DNA of 64,000 bases from Diaminobutyricimonas aerilata (GTDB lineage Bacteria; Actinomycetota; Actinomycetes; Actinomycetales; Microbacteriaceae): contig NZ_PGFF01000001.1 in the NCBI RefSeq assembly GCF_002797715.1, positions 2,813,304 to 2,877,303 of the forward strand, written 5' to 3'. Made by a program: the position numbers and the translations under genes. Of the stretch, positions 36,827 through 46,963 are shown piece after piece (position 1 is the first letter of the stretch; every line of letters starts with the position of its first letter). The notes beneath the pieces are model-generated. The model was not told the DNA's origin. It made no database searches and saw only the letters and a program-made list of their open reading frames with translations.

Positions 36827-37219
36827 TCAGTAGGTCGGGACCTGCGAGAGGCTGGCCAGCGCGGCGATGCCGATGATGAACGCGATCGCGTAGATGAGGC
36901 CGATGGCCACGCCCACGAAACCGGTGATCATGCCGACGATCCACATCCACTTCGGCGCGTTGGGCTCGCGCGACTTCGCCATGAAGGCGAGCACGACGGC
37001 CGCGGCCGAGGCGAGGAGACCCAGGAACGGGATCCACGACAGGATCACGAGCGAGCCGACACCGATGATGAACGAGGTGAGCGACAGGCCCTGCTTGACG
37101 CCACCACCGGGCGTGCCGGCGGGGGCGGAGTAGGGGGAGGGCTGGTGCGCGGCCGGCGGCGGCGTGGCGCCCGAGGGCGGGGGCACGTCAGGGGGCGGCG
37201 GCGGAGGCACGTTGGTCAT
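36827..37219 (-). CDS. Small membrane protein with Pro-rich N-terminus (DUF4190-like)
   Basis: 130 residues: a Pro-rich N-terminus (about 1-38, PPPPPPDVPPP), then two membrane hairpins with GVGSLVILSWIPFLGLLASAAAVVLAF and WIVGMITGFVGVAIGLIYAIAF. The design matches the neighbour at 36190, so the pair likely arose by duplication. The exact family is uncertain. A GGAGACC lies upstream of the ATG. Confidence 0.8.
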   Translation of the reverse strand: MTNVPPPPPPDVPPPSGATPPPAAHQPSPYSAPAGTPGGGVKQGLSLTSFIIGVGSLVILSWIPFLGLLASAAAVVLAFMAKSREPNAPKWMWIVGMITGFVGVAIGLIYAIAFIIGIAALASLSQVPTY

Positions 37220-37345
37220 TGAGGGGTCTCCTTCTGGGACGAAATGTCCTCACTGGGCGCCCCCATAGTGGCAGCACGGGAGAACAGTGTCAACGCGCTG
37301 GACGGCGCGCCGGGAAGAGCCCAAAGGCCCGCGAACCCGCAGAAG

Positions 37346-38395
37346 TCACATCTGGACGGTCGTGACCGGCAGGGTCGAATCGGCCCCGAAGCCGAGCCCG
37401 GACGGCGCGCGCCCCGCGGCGATGAGCCCAGCGCCGACCGCGGCGATCATCGCCCCGTTGTCGGTGCAGAGCGACAACGGCGGCACCCGCAGTTCCACTC
37501 CGGCCGCATCCGCCCGCTCCTGGGCGAGCCCCCGGATGCGGGCGTTCGCCGCCACGCCGCCGCCGAGCAGCAGGCGAGGCACACCCCGGTCGACGCACGC
37601 GGCGATCGCCTTCGCCGTGAGCACGTCGGCGACCGACTCCCGGAAACTCGCCGCCACATCCGCCACCGGCACGTGCTCGCCGGCGTCCTGGCGTTGCTCC
37701 ACCCAGCGGGCCACCGCGGTCTTGAGTCCCGAGAACGAGAAGTCGTAGCGGTGGCGTTCGAGGTCCTTCGGCTGGGTGAGGCCGCGGGGGAAGCGGATGG
37801 CGGCGGGGTCGCCGGATGCCGCGGCCTCGTCGATGCGCGGGCCGCCCGGGTATCCGAGCCCGAGCAGGCGGGCGACCTTGTCGAAGGCCTCCCCAGCCGC
37901 GTCGTCGATCGTCTCGCCGAGCAGTTCGACGTCGGAGAGCAGGTCCCGCACGTGCAGGAGTGAGGTGTGTCCGCCGGAGACGAGCAGCGCGATCGTCGGC
38001 AGTTCGAGTTCGCTGCCGTCGGCGCGCAACACGTCGGCGCCGACGTGGCCGACGAGGTGATTGACCGCGTAGAGCGGCTTGCCGGTCGCGAGGGCGAGTC
38101 CCTTCGCGGCGCCGATGCCGACCATGAGCGCCCCGGAGAGTCCGGGTCCGCTCGTCACCGCGATGCCGTCGAGTTCGTCCAGGGTGACGCCTGCGGTGTC
38201 GAGCGCCTCGCGCAGCGTCGGTTCGAGCGCCTCGAGGTGCGCCCGCGCGGCGACCTCGGGCACGACTCCCCCGTAGCGCGCGTGCTCGTCCATCGACGAG
38301 GCGATGACGTTGGCGAGCAGCTCGCGGCCGCGCACGATCCCGATGCCGGTCTCGTCGCAGCTCGTCTCGATGCCGAGCACGAGGGGGCCGCTCAT
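37346..38395 (-). CDS. tsaD: tRNA N6-adenosine threonylcarbamoyltransferase TsaD
   Basis: 349 residues. Transfers the threonylcarbamoyl group to A37 of ANN-decoding tRNAs. The ASKHA fold has GIETSCDET at the start, metal-binding His113 and His117 in NHLVGH, and GGGVAANA. It works with TsaB and TsaE, both in this unit, and with TsaC (not in the window). The start ATG overlaps the rimI stop by 4 bp; it is the last gene of the glmS-tsaD series. Confidence 0.97.
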   Translation of the reverse strand: MSGPLVLGIETSCDETGIGIVRGRELLANVIASSMDEHARYGGVVPEVAARAHLEALEPTLREALDTAGVTLDELDGIAVTSGPGLSGALMVGIGAAKGLALATGKPLYAVNHLVGHVGADVLRADGSELELPTIALLVSGGHTSLLHVRDLLSDVELLGETIDDAAGEAFDKVARLLGLGYPGGPRIDEAAASGDPAAIRFPRGLTQPKDLERHRYDFSFSGLKTAVARWVEQRQDAGEHVPVADVAASFRESVADVLTAKAIAACVDRGVPRLLLGGGVAANARIRGLAQERADAAGVELRVPPLSLCTDNGAMIAAVGAGLIAAGRAPSGLGFGADSTLPVTTVQM

Positions 38396-38844
38396 CGCGT
38401 GGGCTCCCCGCGCATGATGACCGCATCGATGCCGCCGCGGTAGTAGCGGGGGCGCACGGCGATGCGTTCGAAGCCGAACGACTCGTAGAGCGCCTGGGCG
38501 TTCGGGTTGTCGGCCCGCACCTCGAGGAACACCCGCTCGACGCCGCGTTCGCGGGCCTCGGCGAGGAGTGCGGCGAACAGTTCGCGCCCGAGGCCCTGCC
38601 GCCGCACATGCGGGGCGACCGCGATCGTCTGGATGTCGCCGTCGCCGGTGCCGCGCGGGGCGAGCAGTCCGGCGTAGCCGATCACCGCATCCGCGTCGTC
38701 GACGGCCACGAGGTAGTGCCCGTGCTCGCCGGTGAGCTCGGATCTCATGGTGTCGGCTGACCAGGCGTCGTCGTCGAACGTCGCCGTCTCGAGCGCCATG
38801 ATCGCGTCGAGGTCATCGATCGTCGCGGGGCGCAGCCGGGTCAC
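38392..38844 (-). CDS. rimI: Ribosomal protein N-acetyltransferase RimI
   Basis: 150 residues, GNAT fold. The acetyl-CoA loop is [10 protein letters not shown], and the body has [24 protein letters not shown], the RimI/GNAT signature. It would acetylate an N-terminus, in E. coli that of ribosomal protein S18. GTG 38844 overlaps the tsaB stop, and its own stop overlaps tsaD, which places it tightly between the two t6A genes. Confidence 0.9.
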   Translation of the reverse strand: MTRLRPATIDDLDAIMALETATFDDDAWSADTMRSELTGEHGHYLVAVDDADAVIGYAGLLAPRGTGDGDIQTIAVAPHVRRQGLGRELFAALLAEARERGVERVFLEVRADNPNAQALYESFGFERIAVRPRYYRGGIDAVIMRGEPTR

Positions 38845-39449
38845 GACACCCTCCGCGCGCCGCGGTTGCTCGCCGACATGGTCACGTCGGGAGAGCGGAG
38901 GTACAGGGCACGGTCGTCGGCGAATGGTCGCCCGGCGGCATAGAGGCGTTCGGCGAGCATGCCGAGCGCGCCGGCGGAGACGGGGGCGTGCTCGAGACGC
39001 GGCAGTGCCGTCTCGAGCTCGTCGGGTCGCGCGATCTCCGGTCCGCGGATGCGCCGGGGCAGGCCGAGCTCGTCGGGCGCGTCGTATTCGGACCAGTACA
39101 CCTCGCGGCGACGCGCGTCGGTGATGATCGCGACCGCGTCGGCGTGCGCGAAGGCGAGGGCGTCGTGGCTCACGACGGGCACGAGCGGGCGTCCGGTGCC
39201 GAACGCGAAGGTTCGCGCGGCGGCGATGCCGACCCGCAGGCCGGTGAAGGGGCCGGGACCCATCCCGACGGCGACACCGGAGAGGTCCGACGCGGTGACC
39301 CCCGCATCCGCGAGGCTCCGCTCGATCAGCAGCCCGACGACCTCGGCGTGGCGGCGGGTGTCCGCCTCGGTGTGCTCGGCGAGCACGCCGGCGTCGCGGT
39401 CGACCACGGCGACGCTCGTCCCCGAAGAGGTGTCGATCGCCAGCAGCAC
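38841..39449 (-). CDS. tsaB: tRNA threonylcarbamoyladenosine synthesis protein TsaB
   Basis: 202 residues, ASKHA fold related to TsaD but without its metal site. Begins LLAIDTSSGTSVAV and has GMGPGPFTGLRVG. TsaB forms the scaffold with TsaD and TsaE. The start is GTG 39449 with a TAGGCT box 7 nt upstream, so it can start its own leaderless transcript right after the repeat element that ends tsaE. Confidence 0.95.
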   Translation of the reverse strand: MLLAIDTSSGTSVAVVDRDAGVLAEHTEADTRRHAEVVGLLIERSLADAGVTASDLSGVAVGMGPGPFTGLRVGIAAARTFAFGTGRPLVPVVSHDALAFAHADAVAIITDARRREVYWSEYDAPDELGLPRRIRGPEIARPDELETALPRLEHAPVSAGALGMLAERLYAAGRPFADDRALYLRSPDVTMSASNRGARRVS

Positions 39450-39456
39450 GGCGACC

Positions 39457-39462
39457 AGCCTA
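39457..39462 (-). promoter_or_regulatory. -10 box TAGGCT, leaderless start of tsaB
   Basis: TAGGCT, 7 nt, GTG on the minus strand, directly downstream of palindromic repeat B. Confidence 0.45.
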
Positions 39463-39497
39463 AGCGCTCCCGCCGCGGGGGTACGCCCGTGCTCGCC

Positions 39498-39619
39498 CCG
39501 CTGGTCGAGTAGGCGCGGCGAAGCCCGCCGTATCGAGACCGCTGACGCCGATGTCCCGACTCAGGGTTGCGGCAGGGAGGTCTCGATACGGGCGCCAGAG
39601 CGCCCTACTCGACCAGCGG
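39498..39619. repeat. Dispersed palindromic repeat, copy B
   Basis: Inverted halves 39498-39540 and 39576-39619, with the same CCGCTGGTCGAG/CTCGACCAGCGG ends and TCGATACGG cores as copy A. Its right half runs into tsaE and encodes that gene's last codons. Confidence 0.9.
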
Positions 39620-40117
39620 GTGCGGCTCCGGTGGCGGGGCGACCCAACTCAGGTCGGTCCAGCGGGGGCCGTGGCCGGTGATACGCACGCGCCGCGGGGT
39701 CGCTTCGTCCGATTCGGGGTCGGCCGCGACGTCGCCGTGCCCGCGGTCGATGTCGACCTCGAGCCATGATTCGGCGACGCCGTCGAGCAGGCCCGCGCCC
39801 CACTCGACCACCACGATCGAGCCGGGGTAGTCGAGGTCGAGGTCGTCGAGTTCCGTCGCATCGCCGAGCCGGTAGGCGTCGACGTGCACGAGCGGGGCGC
39901 CGGAAGTGCGCGGATGGGTGCGGGCGAGCACGAAGGTGGGGCTCGTCACCGTGCCGCGCACGCCGAGGGCGGCACCGAGTCCGCGGGTGAGCGTCGTCTT
40001 GCCGGCGCCGAGTTCGCCGTTGAGGGCGACGAGATCCCCGGCATCGAGGCGACCGGCGAGGCGCGCGCCGAGCGCCTCCATCTCGTCGGGTGTTCCGACG
40101 ATCAGTTCCACGCTCAT
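39605..40117 (-). CDS. tsaE: tRNA threonylcarbamoyladenosine ATPase TsaE
   Basis: 170 residues, P-loop ATPase with Walker A GELGAGKTT (34-42). VHVDAYRL and VVEWG follow, as in the family. It is needed for turnover of the TsaBD complex. The chain is slightly longer than usual: the final PLVE plus stop is encoded by the outer arm of palindromic repeat B (39605-39619). The ATG overlaps the alr stop by 4 bp. Confidence 0.94.
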   Translation of the reverse strand: MSVELIVGTPDEMEALGARLAGRLDAGDLVALNGELGAGKTTLTRGLGAALGVRGTVTSPTFVLARTHPRTSGAPLVHVDAYRLGDATELDDLDLDYPGSIVVVEWGAGLLDGVAESWLEVDIDRGHGDVAADPESDEATPRRVRITGHGPRWTDLSWVAPPPEPHPLVE

Positions 40118-41205
40118 CCGCGGTACCGCCGGGGTACTCGCGGGCCGACCCGCGTGACGATCTCGTAGTTGATGGTGTCGGCCGCGAGCGCCCAGTCGTC
40201 GGCGGAGGGCACTCCGTCGGCCGGGTCGCCGAACAGCACGGCGCGGTCCCCCGCCTGCACGGGTGTGTTCCCGACGTCGACGACGAACTGGTCCATCGCG
40301 ATGCGGCCGCTCACCGTGTGGGTGACGCCGCCGATCGTCACGGGACCGCGGTTGGACGCCTGTCGGGGCACCCCGTCGGCGTAACCCATCGCCACGAGCG
40401 CGAGGGTCGTGTCGCCGGCCGTGCGGTAGGTGAATCCGTACGACACCCCGCTGCCGGCGGGCACGCGCTTGACCGACACGACCTCCGCCGAGAGCGTCAT
40501 CGCGGGGGTGAGTCCGAGTTCGGCGCTCGAGACGCCGTCGAAGGGCGAGAGGCCGTACATGCCGATGCCGAGGCGCACCATGCCGAAGCGGCAGTCCTCA
40601 TGACGGATCGCCGCGGCCGTCGAGGCGAAGTGCACCGCCTCGGGCGCGAGCCCGGCCGCGCGAGCCGCATCCAGGTGACGGTGGAAGGCGGCGAGCTGCT
40701 CGCGGTCGTCGTCGTCGCTCGCGTTCGCGAGGTGGCTGAAGATCCCGCGCACGCTCAGCCGGCCGGCGCTCTCCAACGCCGCCGCCCGGTCGAGCACGGC
40801 CGGCAGCTCGCTCTCCGGGATGCCGTTGCGGCTGAGCCCGGTGTCGGTCTTGAGGTGCACGGTGGCCCCGGCGTCGCCCGCCCGCTCGAGCTGGTCGGCG
40901 GTGCTGATGCCGAGGTCGATGTCGGCCTCGACGGCGGCGCGCATGTCGACGTCGCCGGGGTGCAGCCAGCAGAGCAGCGGTGCGGTGATGCCCGCCGCGC
41001 GCAGCGCGAGCGCCTCGGCCAGGTCGGCGGTGCCGATCCACTCGGCCCCCGCCTCCAGCGCCGCCCGCGCGACCGGGAGGGCGCCGTGCCCGTACCCGTC
41101 CGCCTTCACGACCGCCATCGCGGTCGCCCCTCCGGCGCCGCGGCGCAGCACCTCGACGTTCCGGCGCACGGCGTCGAGGTTCACGAGCGCCTCGCGCAGC
41201 GTCAT
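40114..41205 (-). CDS. alr: Alanine racemase
   Basis: 363 residues, fold type III PLP enzyme. PLP lysine Lys34 in AVVKADGYGHG, the second catalytic residue Tyr256 in SYGFTY. Makes D-alanine for peptidoglycan. The start overlaps acpS by 4 bp and its stop overlaps tsaE by 4 bp. It belongs to the unit glmS-acpS-alr-tsaE. Confidence 0.97.
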   Translation of the reverse strand: MTLREALVNLDAVRRNVEVLRRGAGGATAMAVVKADGYGHGALPVARAALEAGAEWIGTADLAEALALRAAGITAPLLCWLHPGDVDMRAAVEADIDLGISTADQLERAGDAGATVHLKTDTGLSRNGIPESELPAVLDRAAALESAGRLSVRGIFSHLANASDDDDREQLAAFHRHLDAARAAGLAPEAVHFASTAAAIRHEDCRFGMVRLGIGMYGLSPFDGVSSAELGLTPAMTLSAEVVSVKRVPAGSGVSYGFTYRTAGDTTLALVAMGYADGVPRQASNRGPVTIGGVTHTVSGRIAMDQFVVDVGNTPVQAGDRAVLFGDPADGVPSADDWALAADTINYEIVTRVGPRVPRRYRG

Positions 41206-41567
41206 GACTCCACCACCACGTAGGCGACGGCGATCCCGGCGTCGTGCGACATCGAGAGGTGGATGCGGGCGATGCCGCGCTCCTCGACGAGCGCGGCGAG
41301 GCGGCCGGTGATGCGGAAGTCCGGGTCGCCCTGCGGTCCGGAGACGACGGCGATGTCGTGCCAGGTCACCCCGTCGGATCCGCCGAGCGCTTTGATGAGC
41401 GCTTCCTTCGCGGCGAACCGGCCCGCGAGGCTGCGCAGCGGACGCGGCCGACCGTCGACGACCTGCTCATCCGCGCCGAACAGCCGGTCGCGCAGCCGCG
41501 GCGTGCGACTCAGAGCCCGTTCGAAACGGGCGAGATCCACGACGTCGACGCCGATCCCGGCGATCAC
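41202..41567 (-). CDS. acpS: Holo-[acyl-carrier-protein] synthase
   Basis: 121 residues, phosphopantetheinyl transferase. GIGVDVVDLARFE (Asp8 binds metal) and FAAKEALIKALG are the family motifs. Transfers phosphopantetheine from CoA to ACP. GTG 41567 lies 2 nt after the glmS stop. coaA, which supplies CoA, is close but on the other strand. Confidence 0.95.
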   Translation of the reverse strand: MIAGIGVDVVDLARFERALSRTPRLRDRLFGADEQVVDGRPRPLRSLAGRFAAKEALIKALGGSDGVTWHDIAVVSGPQGDPDFRITGRLAALVEERGIARIHLSMSHDAGIAVAYVVVES

Positions 41568-41569
41568 GG

Positions 41570-43420
41570 CTACTCGACCGTGACCGACTTGGCGAGGTTG
41601 CGCGGCTGGTCGACGTCGAGCCCCTTGGCGGCGGCGAGCTCCATGCCGAAGATGTGCAACGGCACGACCGACAGCAGCGGCTCGAACAGCGGCGCCGCGA
41701 GCGGGATGCGGATGACCTCGTCGGCGTACGGCAGCACGGCCGCGTCGCCCTCCTCGGCGATCGCGATGACGCGGGCGCCGCGGGCACGGATCTCCTGGAT
41801 GTTCGACACGACCTTGGGGTGCAGCGACAGGGGGTCGCGCGGGCTCGGCACGACGACGAACACGATCTGACCCGGCTCGATGAGGGCGATCGGTCCGTGC
41901 TTGAGCTCGCCGGCGGCGAAGCCCTCGGCGTGGATGTACGCGAGCTCCTTGAGCTTGAGGGCACCCTCGAGCGCGACCGGGTATCCGACGTGGCGGCCGA
42001 GGAACAGGACGGAGCGGGTGTCCGCCATCCAGCGCGCGAGCTGACTGATCGTCTCGCCCGACTGCAGCACCTCGCTGAGCTTGGCGGGCACGGCCGCGAG
42101 CTCGGCGACCTGCTCGGCGATGAGCTCGGGGCTCAGCGAGCCGCGGATCGAGGCGAGCTGGAGTCCGAGCAGGTAGAGGGCGGTCACCTGCGCCACGAAC
42201 GCCTTCGTCGAGGCCACGGCGACCTCGGGGCCGGCGTGCGTGTAGAGCACGGCATCCGACTCACGCGGGATGGTGGCGCCCTGGGTGTTGCAGATCGAGA
42301 GCGTGCGGGCCCCGGCCTCACGGGCGTACTTGACCGCCATGAGGGTGTCCATCGTCTCGCCGGACTGACTGATCGAGACGACCAGGGTGCGGTCGCCGAT
42401 CACCGGCTCGCGGTAGCGGAACTCGTGCGAGAGCTGCACGTCGACGGGGACGCGCGCCCACTTCTCGATCGCGTAGGCGCCGAGCATGCCGGCGTAGGCG
42501 GCGGTGCCGCACGCGATGACGATGATGCGCTCGATGCCGGCGAGCGTGTCCGCTCCGAGCGGGTCGAGCTCGCTCAGCGAGACCGTTCCGTCGTGCACGC
42601 GGCCGAGGAGGGTGTTCGCGATCGCGTCGGGCTCTTCGCTGATCTCCTTCGCCATGAAGCTCGACCAGCCGCCCTTCTCGGCGGCGGACGCGTCCCAGGC
42701 GACCTCGAACTCGCGGGTCTCGACCGCGGCGCCGTCGAAGTCGGTGACGTCGACGGAGTCGGGGCGGATCGTGACGATCTGGTCCTGACCGATCTCCATC
42801 GCGCGCCGGGTGAACTCGACGAACGCGGCGACATCGGAGCCGAGGAAGTTCTCGCCGTCGCCGAGTCCGATCACGAGCGGCGAGTTGCGCCGGGCGCCGA
42901 CGACGACGCCGGGCTGGTCGCGGTGCACGGCGAGCAGGGTGAAGGCGCCCTCGAGGCGCTTGACGACGTTGCGGAACGCCGCGGTGAGGTCGTTGGTGGC
43001 GCGGTACTCGCGGCCGACCAGGAGGGCGGCGACCTCGGTGTCGGTCTCGCTGGAGAATTCGGCGCCCTCGGCGAGCAGTTCCGCCTTGAGCTCGGCGAAG
43101 TTCTCGATGATGCCGTTGTGGATGAGCGCGAGCTTGCCGTCGTCGCCGAGATGCGGGTGAGCGTTCCCGTCGGTCGGGCCGCCGTGGGTGGCCCAGCGGG
43201 TGTGACCGATGCCGGTCGTGCCGTTCGGGAGGGGCGACTCCTCGAGGTCGTCGGCGAGGACCTGCAGCTTGCCGGCGCGCTTGCGCGTGCCGAGGGTGCC
43301 GTCGGCGTCGATGACCGCGACGCCCGCGGAGTCGTAGCCGCGGTACTCCAGGCGGCGCAGGCCGCCCATCAGCACCTCGATGCTCTTGGCATCACCGACA
43401 TATCCCACGATTCCACACAT
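41570..43420 (-). CDS. glmS: Glutamine-fructose-6-phosphate aminotransferase (isomerising)
   Basis: 616 residues from ATG 43420, chosen because Cys2 must become the N-terminal nucleophile (MCGIVGYVG). The glutaminase half is about 1-240 and the two SIS domains follow, with [10 protein letters not shown] and [19 protein letters not shown]. Ends [13 protein letters not shown], the usual GlmS tail. Makes GlcN-6-P, the first step to UDP-GlcNAc, continued by glmM. A TAGAAT box stands 7 nt before the ATG. Confidence 0.97.
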   Translation of the reverse strand: MCGIVGYVGDAKSIEVLMGGLRRLEYRGYDSAGVAVIDADGTLGTRKRAGKLQVLADDLEESPLPNGTTGIGHTRWATHGGPTDGNAHPHLGDDGKLALIHNGIIENFAELKAELLAEGAEFSSETDTEVAALLVGREYRATNDLTAAFRNVVKRLEGAFTLLAVHRDQPGVVVGARRNSPLVIGLGDGENFLGSDVAAFVEFTRRAMEIGQDQIVTIRPDSVDVTDFDGAAVETREFEVAWDASAAEKGGWSSFMAKEISEEPDAIANTLLGRVHDGTVSLSELDPLGADTLAGIERIIVIACGTAAYAGMLGAYAIEKWARVPVDVQLSHEFRYREPVIGDRTLVVSISQSGETMDTLMAVKYAREAGARTLSICNTQGATIPRESDAVLYTHAGPEVAVASTKAFVAQVTALYLLGLQLASIRGSLSPELIAEQVAELAAVPAKLSEVLQSGETISQLARWMADTRSVLFLGRHVGYPVALEGALKLKELAYIHAEGFAAGELKHGPIALIEPGQIVFVVVPSPRDPLSLHPKVVSNIQEIRARGARVIAIAEEGDAAVLPYADEVIRIPLAAPLFEPLLSVVPLHIFGMELAAAKGLDVDQPRNLAKSVTVE

Positions 43421-43427
43421 GCCCCCG

Positions 43428-43433
43428 ATTCTA
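43428..43433 (-). promoter_or_regulatory. -10 box TAGAAT, leaderless start of glmS
   Basis: TAGAAT, 7 nt, ATG on the minus strand. This would be the promoter of the whole glmS-tsaE series. Confidence 0.5.
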
Positions 43434-43485
43434 CGGGCGCGCGTCCGCGCGGGCTCGCCCGCGTTCGGGGCGACGGTCGCGGGGC

Positions 43486-43491
43486 TAGGCT
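43486..43491 (+). promoter_or_regulatory. -10 box TAGGCT, leaderless start of coaA
   Basis: TAGGCT, 8 nt, ATG 43500. It lies within the 79-nt gap shared with divergent glmS. Confidence 0.5.
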
Positions 43492-43499
43492 GGCACGCG

Positions 43500-44438
43500 A
43501 TGTCGGACCCCTCAGCCCACGGCTCCTCGCCGTTCCTCGAGATCGAGCGAGCAAGGTGGGCGGAGCTCGCACCGACGGTGCCGTTGCCGCTCGACGACGC
43601 CACCCTGGCGGGGCTCGTCGGAGTCGGCGACGTGCTGGATGCACGCGAGGTGCGCGAGGTGTACCTGCCGCTCAGCCGCCTGCTGGGACTGCACGTCGAG
43701 TCCGCCCGGCGGCTCAACGCCGCCCGCAACGGCTTCCTGCGACAGGAGCGCCCGACCACACCGTTCGTCGTCGGCATCGCCGGGTCGGTCGCCGTCGGCA
43801 AGTCGACGACCGCGCGACTGCTGCGCGAACTGCTCTCCCGGTGGGATGGCACTCCCCGGGTCGAGCTCGTGACGACCGACGGGTTCCTCTTCCCCAACGC
43901 CGAGTTGGAGCGCCGCGGGCTGATGCAGCGCAAGGGGTTCCCCGAGAGCTACGACCGCCGGGCGCTGCTGCGGTTCGTCAGCCGGGTCAAGAGCGGCGCC
44001 GACGAGGTCAGCGCACCGGTGTACTCGCATCTGAGCTACGACATCGTGCCGGACGCCGCGGTCGTGGTGCGCCGGCCCGACGTGCTCATCGTCGAGGGCC
44101 TCAACGTGCTGCAGCCCCCGCGCGCCGGCGGTCTCGCGGTGAGCGATCTGTTCGATGCGAGCATCTACGTCGACGCGCGCACGAGCGACATCGCGAGCTG
44201 GTACGAGGAACGCTTCCTCAGCCTCCAGCGTGGGGCGTTCGCCGATCCGCAGTCGTACTTCCACCGCTACGCCGCCCTCGACGAAGAGCAGGCGCGCAGT
44301 CGGGCCCGGGAGATCTGGGGCGCGATCAACGAGCCGAACCTGGTGGAGAACATCCTGCCGACCCGGTCGCGCGCGACGATCGTGCTGCGCAAGGGCGGCG
44401 ACCACGCCGTCTCGACGGTGCTGCTCCGCAAGATCTGA
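43500..44438 (+). CDS. coaA: Pantothenate kinase (type I)
   Basis: 312 residues. P-loop GSVAVGKST at 95-103, then [21 protein letters not shown] and IVEGLNVLQ, all characteristic of type I CoaA. Phosphorylates pantothenate, the first and regulated step of CoA synthesis. ATG 43500 is supported by the upstream TAGGCT box. It is convergent with glmM and ends at half a palindromic repeat. Confidence 0.97.
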   Translation: MSDPSAHGSSPFLEIERARWAELAPTVPLPLDDATLAGLVGVGDVLDAREVREVYLPLSRLLGLHVESARRLNAARNGFLRQERPTTPFVVGIAGSVAVGKSTTARLLRELLSRWDGTPRVELVTTDGFLFPNAELERRGLMQRKGFPESYDRRALLRFVSRVKSGADEVSAPVYSHLSYDIVPDAAVVVRRPDVLIVEGLNVLQPPRAGGLAVSDLFDASIYVDARTSDIASWYEERFLSLQRGAFADPQSYFHRYAALDEEQARSRAREIWGAINEPNLVENILPTRSRATIVLRKGGDHAVSTVLLRKI

Positions 44439-44440
44439 CG

Positions 44441-44465
44441 TGGGCGCCCTACTCGACCAGGGGGT
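44441..44465. repeat. Dispersed palindromic repeat, half copy C
   Basis: Only one arm, GGCGCCCTACTCGACCAG, is present, filling the 32-nt space between coaA and glmM. The partner arm is missing. Confidence 0.75.
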
Positions 44466-44470
44466 CGGGG

Positions 44471-45832
44471 TCAGCGGGCGAGGTGCTCCCGCACGGCGTC
44501 GGCGAGCCGTTCGGCGATGCGCTGCGCCGTCGCCTCGTCGGCCGCCTCGACCATGACGCGCACCATCGGCTCGGTGCCCGAGGGGCGCAGCAGCACCCGT
44601 CCGGTGTCACCCAGCTCGGCCTCGGCCTCGCGCACCGCGGCGGCGACGCCGTCGCTGTCGCCCAGGGCGTGGTGGTTCACATCGCGCACGTTGATGAGCA
44701 CCTGCGGGAACACCGTCATGATCGACGCGAGTTCCGCGAGGGTCTTGCCGGTGCGCGCCATCTCGGCGACGAGGTGCAGCCCGGTGAGGATGCCGTCGCC
44801 GGTGGTCGCGAAGTCCGTCATGATGACGTGCCCGGACTGCTCCCCGCCGAGCGACAGGTTCTGCTCGGTCAGCGTCTCGAGCACGTAGCGGTCGCCCACC
44901 TTCGTCTCGAGCATCGTGATGCCGTTGTCGGCCATCGCGCGCTTGAGGCCGAGGTTGCTCATGACCGTCGCGACGAGGGTGCGGTCGTTGAGCCGCCCGC
45001 GTTCGGCCATCGAGACGGCGAGGATCGCCATGATCTGGTCGCCGTCGACGACCCGACCCTGCGCGTCGACCGCGAGGCAGCGGTCCGCGTCGCCGTCGTG
45101 GGCGATGCCGACGTCGGCGCCGTGCTCGAGCACGGCTGCGGCGAGCTGATCGAGGTGGGTCGAGCCGACACCGTCGTTGATGTTGACGCCGTCGGGGTCG
45201 GCGCCGATGAGTGTGACCCGCGCGCCGGCGTCGGTGAACACCTGCGGCGAGATGGCGGATGCGGCGCCGTTCGCGCAATCGAGCACGACGTGCAGTCCGT
45301 CGAGGCGGTGCGGCAACGTGCCCAGGAGGTGCACGACGTAACGGTCCTCGGCATCCGCGAACCGCGCGATGCGGCCGACGTCGCCGCCGATCGGGGTGAG
45401 GTGGTCGGCACCGAGCGCCTGCTCGATGCGATCCTCCACCTCATCCGGCAGCTTGCGGCCGCCGATGGCGAAGAACTTGATGCCGTTGTCGGGCGCCGGG
45501 TTGTGCGACGCCGAGATCATGACCCCGAAGTCCGCGCCGAAGTCGGCGACGAGGAACGCCGCCGCAGGGGTGGGGATGACGCCGGCGTCGTAGACGTCGA
45601 CGCCGGAGCTCGCGAGTCCCGCCGAGACGGCGGCCGTGAGGAACTCGCCCGAGATCCGCGGATCGCGAGCGACGACGGCAGTCGGCCGCCGCCCGGCGGC
45701 GCGTCGTGCCTCCGCGGAACGTCCGCGGGTGAGCACGACGGCAGCCGCCTGGGCGAGGCCGAGTGCGAGGTCGGCGGTGAGGTCGCGGTTCGCGAGCCCC
45801 CGGACGCCGTCCGTACCGAACAGTCGAGGCAT
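44471..45832 (-). CDS. glmM: Phosphoglucosamine mutase
   Basis: 453 residues. Converts GlcN-6-P to GlcN-1-P. The phosphoserine Ser108 is in MISASHNP, the metal loop is DGDADR, and the phosphate-binding loop near the C-terminus is [12 protein letters not shown]. It is expressed after rplM-rpsI on the minus strand, 26 nt past the rpsI stop. glmS is 2 kb away in another unit. Confidence 0.97.
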   Translation of the reverse strand: MPRLFGTDGVRGLANRDLTADLALGLAQAAAVVLTRGRSAEARRAAGRRPTAVVARDPRISGEFLTAAVSAGLASSGVDVYDAGVIPTPAAAFLVADFGADFGVMISASHNPAPDNGIKFFAIGGRKLPDEVEDRIEQALGADHLTPIGGDVGRIARFADAEDRYVVHLLGTLPHRLDGLHVVLDCANGAASAISPQVFTDAGARVTLIGADPDGVNINDGVGSTHLDQLAAAVLEHGADVGIAHDGDADRCLAVDAQGRVVDGDQIMAILAVSMAERGRLNDRTLVATVMSNLGLKRAMADNGITMLETKVGDRYVLETLTEQNLSLGGEQSGHVIMTDFATTGDGILTGLHLVAEMARTGKTLAELASIMTVFPQVLINVRDVNHHALGDSDGVAAAVREAEAELGDTGRVLLRPSGTEPMVRVMVEAADEATAQRIAERLADAVREHLAR

Positions 45833-45858
45833 AGGCCGGACTCCCGAAGGAGCCTCGA

Positions 45859-46347
45859 TCAGCGCTTCGAGAACTGAGAGGCCTTGCGGGCCTTCTTGAG
45901 ACCGGCCTTCTTGCGCTCGATGACGCGGGCGTCACGAGTGAGGAAGCCGGCCTTCTTGAGCGCAGCGCGGTTGTTCTCGCGGTCGATCTCGTTGAGCGCA
46001 CGGGCGATCGCGAGACGCAGCGCGCCGGCCTGGCCCGAGGGGCCACCGCCGGTGATGCGGGCGATCACGTCGTAGCTGCCCAGGAGATCGAGCACCTTGA
46101 ACGGGTCGTTGATGAGCTGCTGGTGCAGCTTGTTCGGGAAGTACTCCTCGAGCGTGCGGCCGTTCACCTGGAAGGTGCCGGCGCCGGGCACGAGACGCAC
46201 ACGCGCGATGGCCTCCTTGCGACGACCCACGGCAGCGCCGGGGACGTTGAGGACGGCACGCGGGGTGCGGGGGGCCGAGTCGGCCGGGGTCTCGGTCGAG
46301 TAGTTCGACAGAGCGTCGTCGGTGATGGAGTCTGCGATCTTCGCCAC
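45859..46347 (-). CDS. rpsI: 30S ribosomal protein S9
   Basis: 162 residues. The conserved part starts near residue 40 ([15 protein letters not shown]) and ends with the basic [12 protein letters not shown], where the last Lys-Arg contacts P-site tRNA. The first 35-40 residues ([19 protein letters not shown]) are an acidic extension common in Actinomycetota. It is in the pair rplM-rpsI. Confidence 0.97.
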   Translation of the reverse strand: MAKIADSITDDALSNYSTETPADSAPRTPRAVLNVPGAAVGRRKEAIARVRLVPGAGTFQVNGRTLEEYFPNKLHQQLINDPFKVLDLLGSYDVIARITGGGPSGQAGALRLAIARALNEIDRENNRAALKKAGFLTRDARVIERKKAGLKKARKASQFSKR

Positions 46348-46374
46348 GGTAAAAGTCCTTGGTCTCTCGGGCGC

Positions 46375-46821
46375 TTACTGGGCGACCTGGTCGAACGTGT
46401 AGGTCGTGGGCTGCTGGGCAGCGTGCGGGTGCTCGGCACCGGCGTAGACCTTGAGCTTCTTGATCTGGGCACGGCCCAGCGAGTTCTTCGGCAGCATGCC
46501 GCGCACGGCCTTCTCGACGGCACGTGTGGGGTGCTTCTCGAGCAGCTCGGTGTAGCTGGTCGCCGTGAGGCCGCCCGGGTAGCCCGAGTGACGGTAGGCC
46601 ATCTTCTTCTCGTGCTTCGACCCGGTGAGGGCCACCTTGCCGGCGTTGACGATGATGACGAAGTCACCCATGTCCATGTGCGGCGCGAAGGTGGGCTTGT
46701 GCTTGCCGCGCAGGATGGCGGCGACGTGGCTGGCCAGTCGGCCGAGCACGACGTCGGTCGCGTCGATGACGATCCAGTTGCGCTGGATGTCCGCCGGCGT
46801 GGGCGAGAACGTGCGAGTCAC
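46375..46821 (-). CDS. rplM: 50S ribosomal protein L13
   Basis: 148 residues from GTG 46821 ([16 protein letters not shown]), the usual length. Conserved [16 protein letters not shown] and GMLPKN. Early-assembling large-subunit protein. GAAAGCAG lies upstream of the start. The promoter is inside the end of truA. Confidence 0.97.
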   Translation of the reverse strand: MTRTFSPTPADIQRNWIVIDATDVVLGRLASHVAAILRGKHKPTFAPHMDMGDFVIIVNAGKVALTGSKHEKKMAYRHSGYPGGLTATSYTELLEKHPTRAVEKAVRGMLPKNSLGRAQIKKLKVYAGAEHPHAAQQPTTYTFDQVAQ

Positions 46822-46933
46822 AGGTGTACTGCTTTCTCTCGAGGTGGTCGTGAATCCCGCTCCGGTGGGAGTTCCGTGGGGAACGCCGCGGTGGAGGGCT
46901 CGGAGGGTCCGCGAGTGCGGACACAACTTCGTT

Positions 46934-46963
46934 AGATTAGTCCATCGGCAGGGGATCGGTCAA
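46934..46963 (-). promoter_or_regulatory. rplM-rpsI promoter inside the 3' end of truA
   Basis: TTGACC, 18-nt spacer, TAATCT on the minus strand. The -35 lies in truA codons and the -10 spans the truA stop. The leader to rplM would be about 105 nt. Confidence 0.6.

Noticed and set aside
41654-45877. A very long open frame (about 1400 codons) on the plus strand
   Set aside because: It is antisense to glmS, acpS and glmM and runs through coaA in another frame. Composition is Arg/Asp/Glu/Val-rich as expected from the reverse of GC-rich codons, and no family is recognised.
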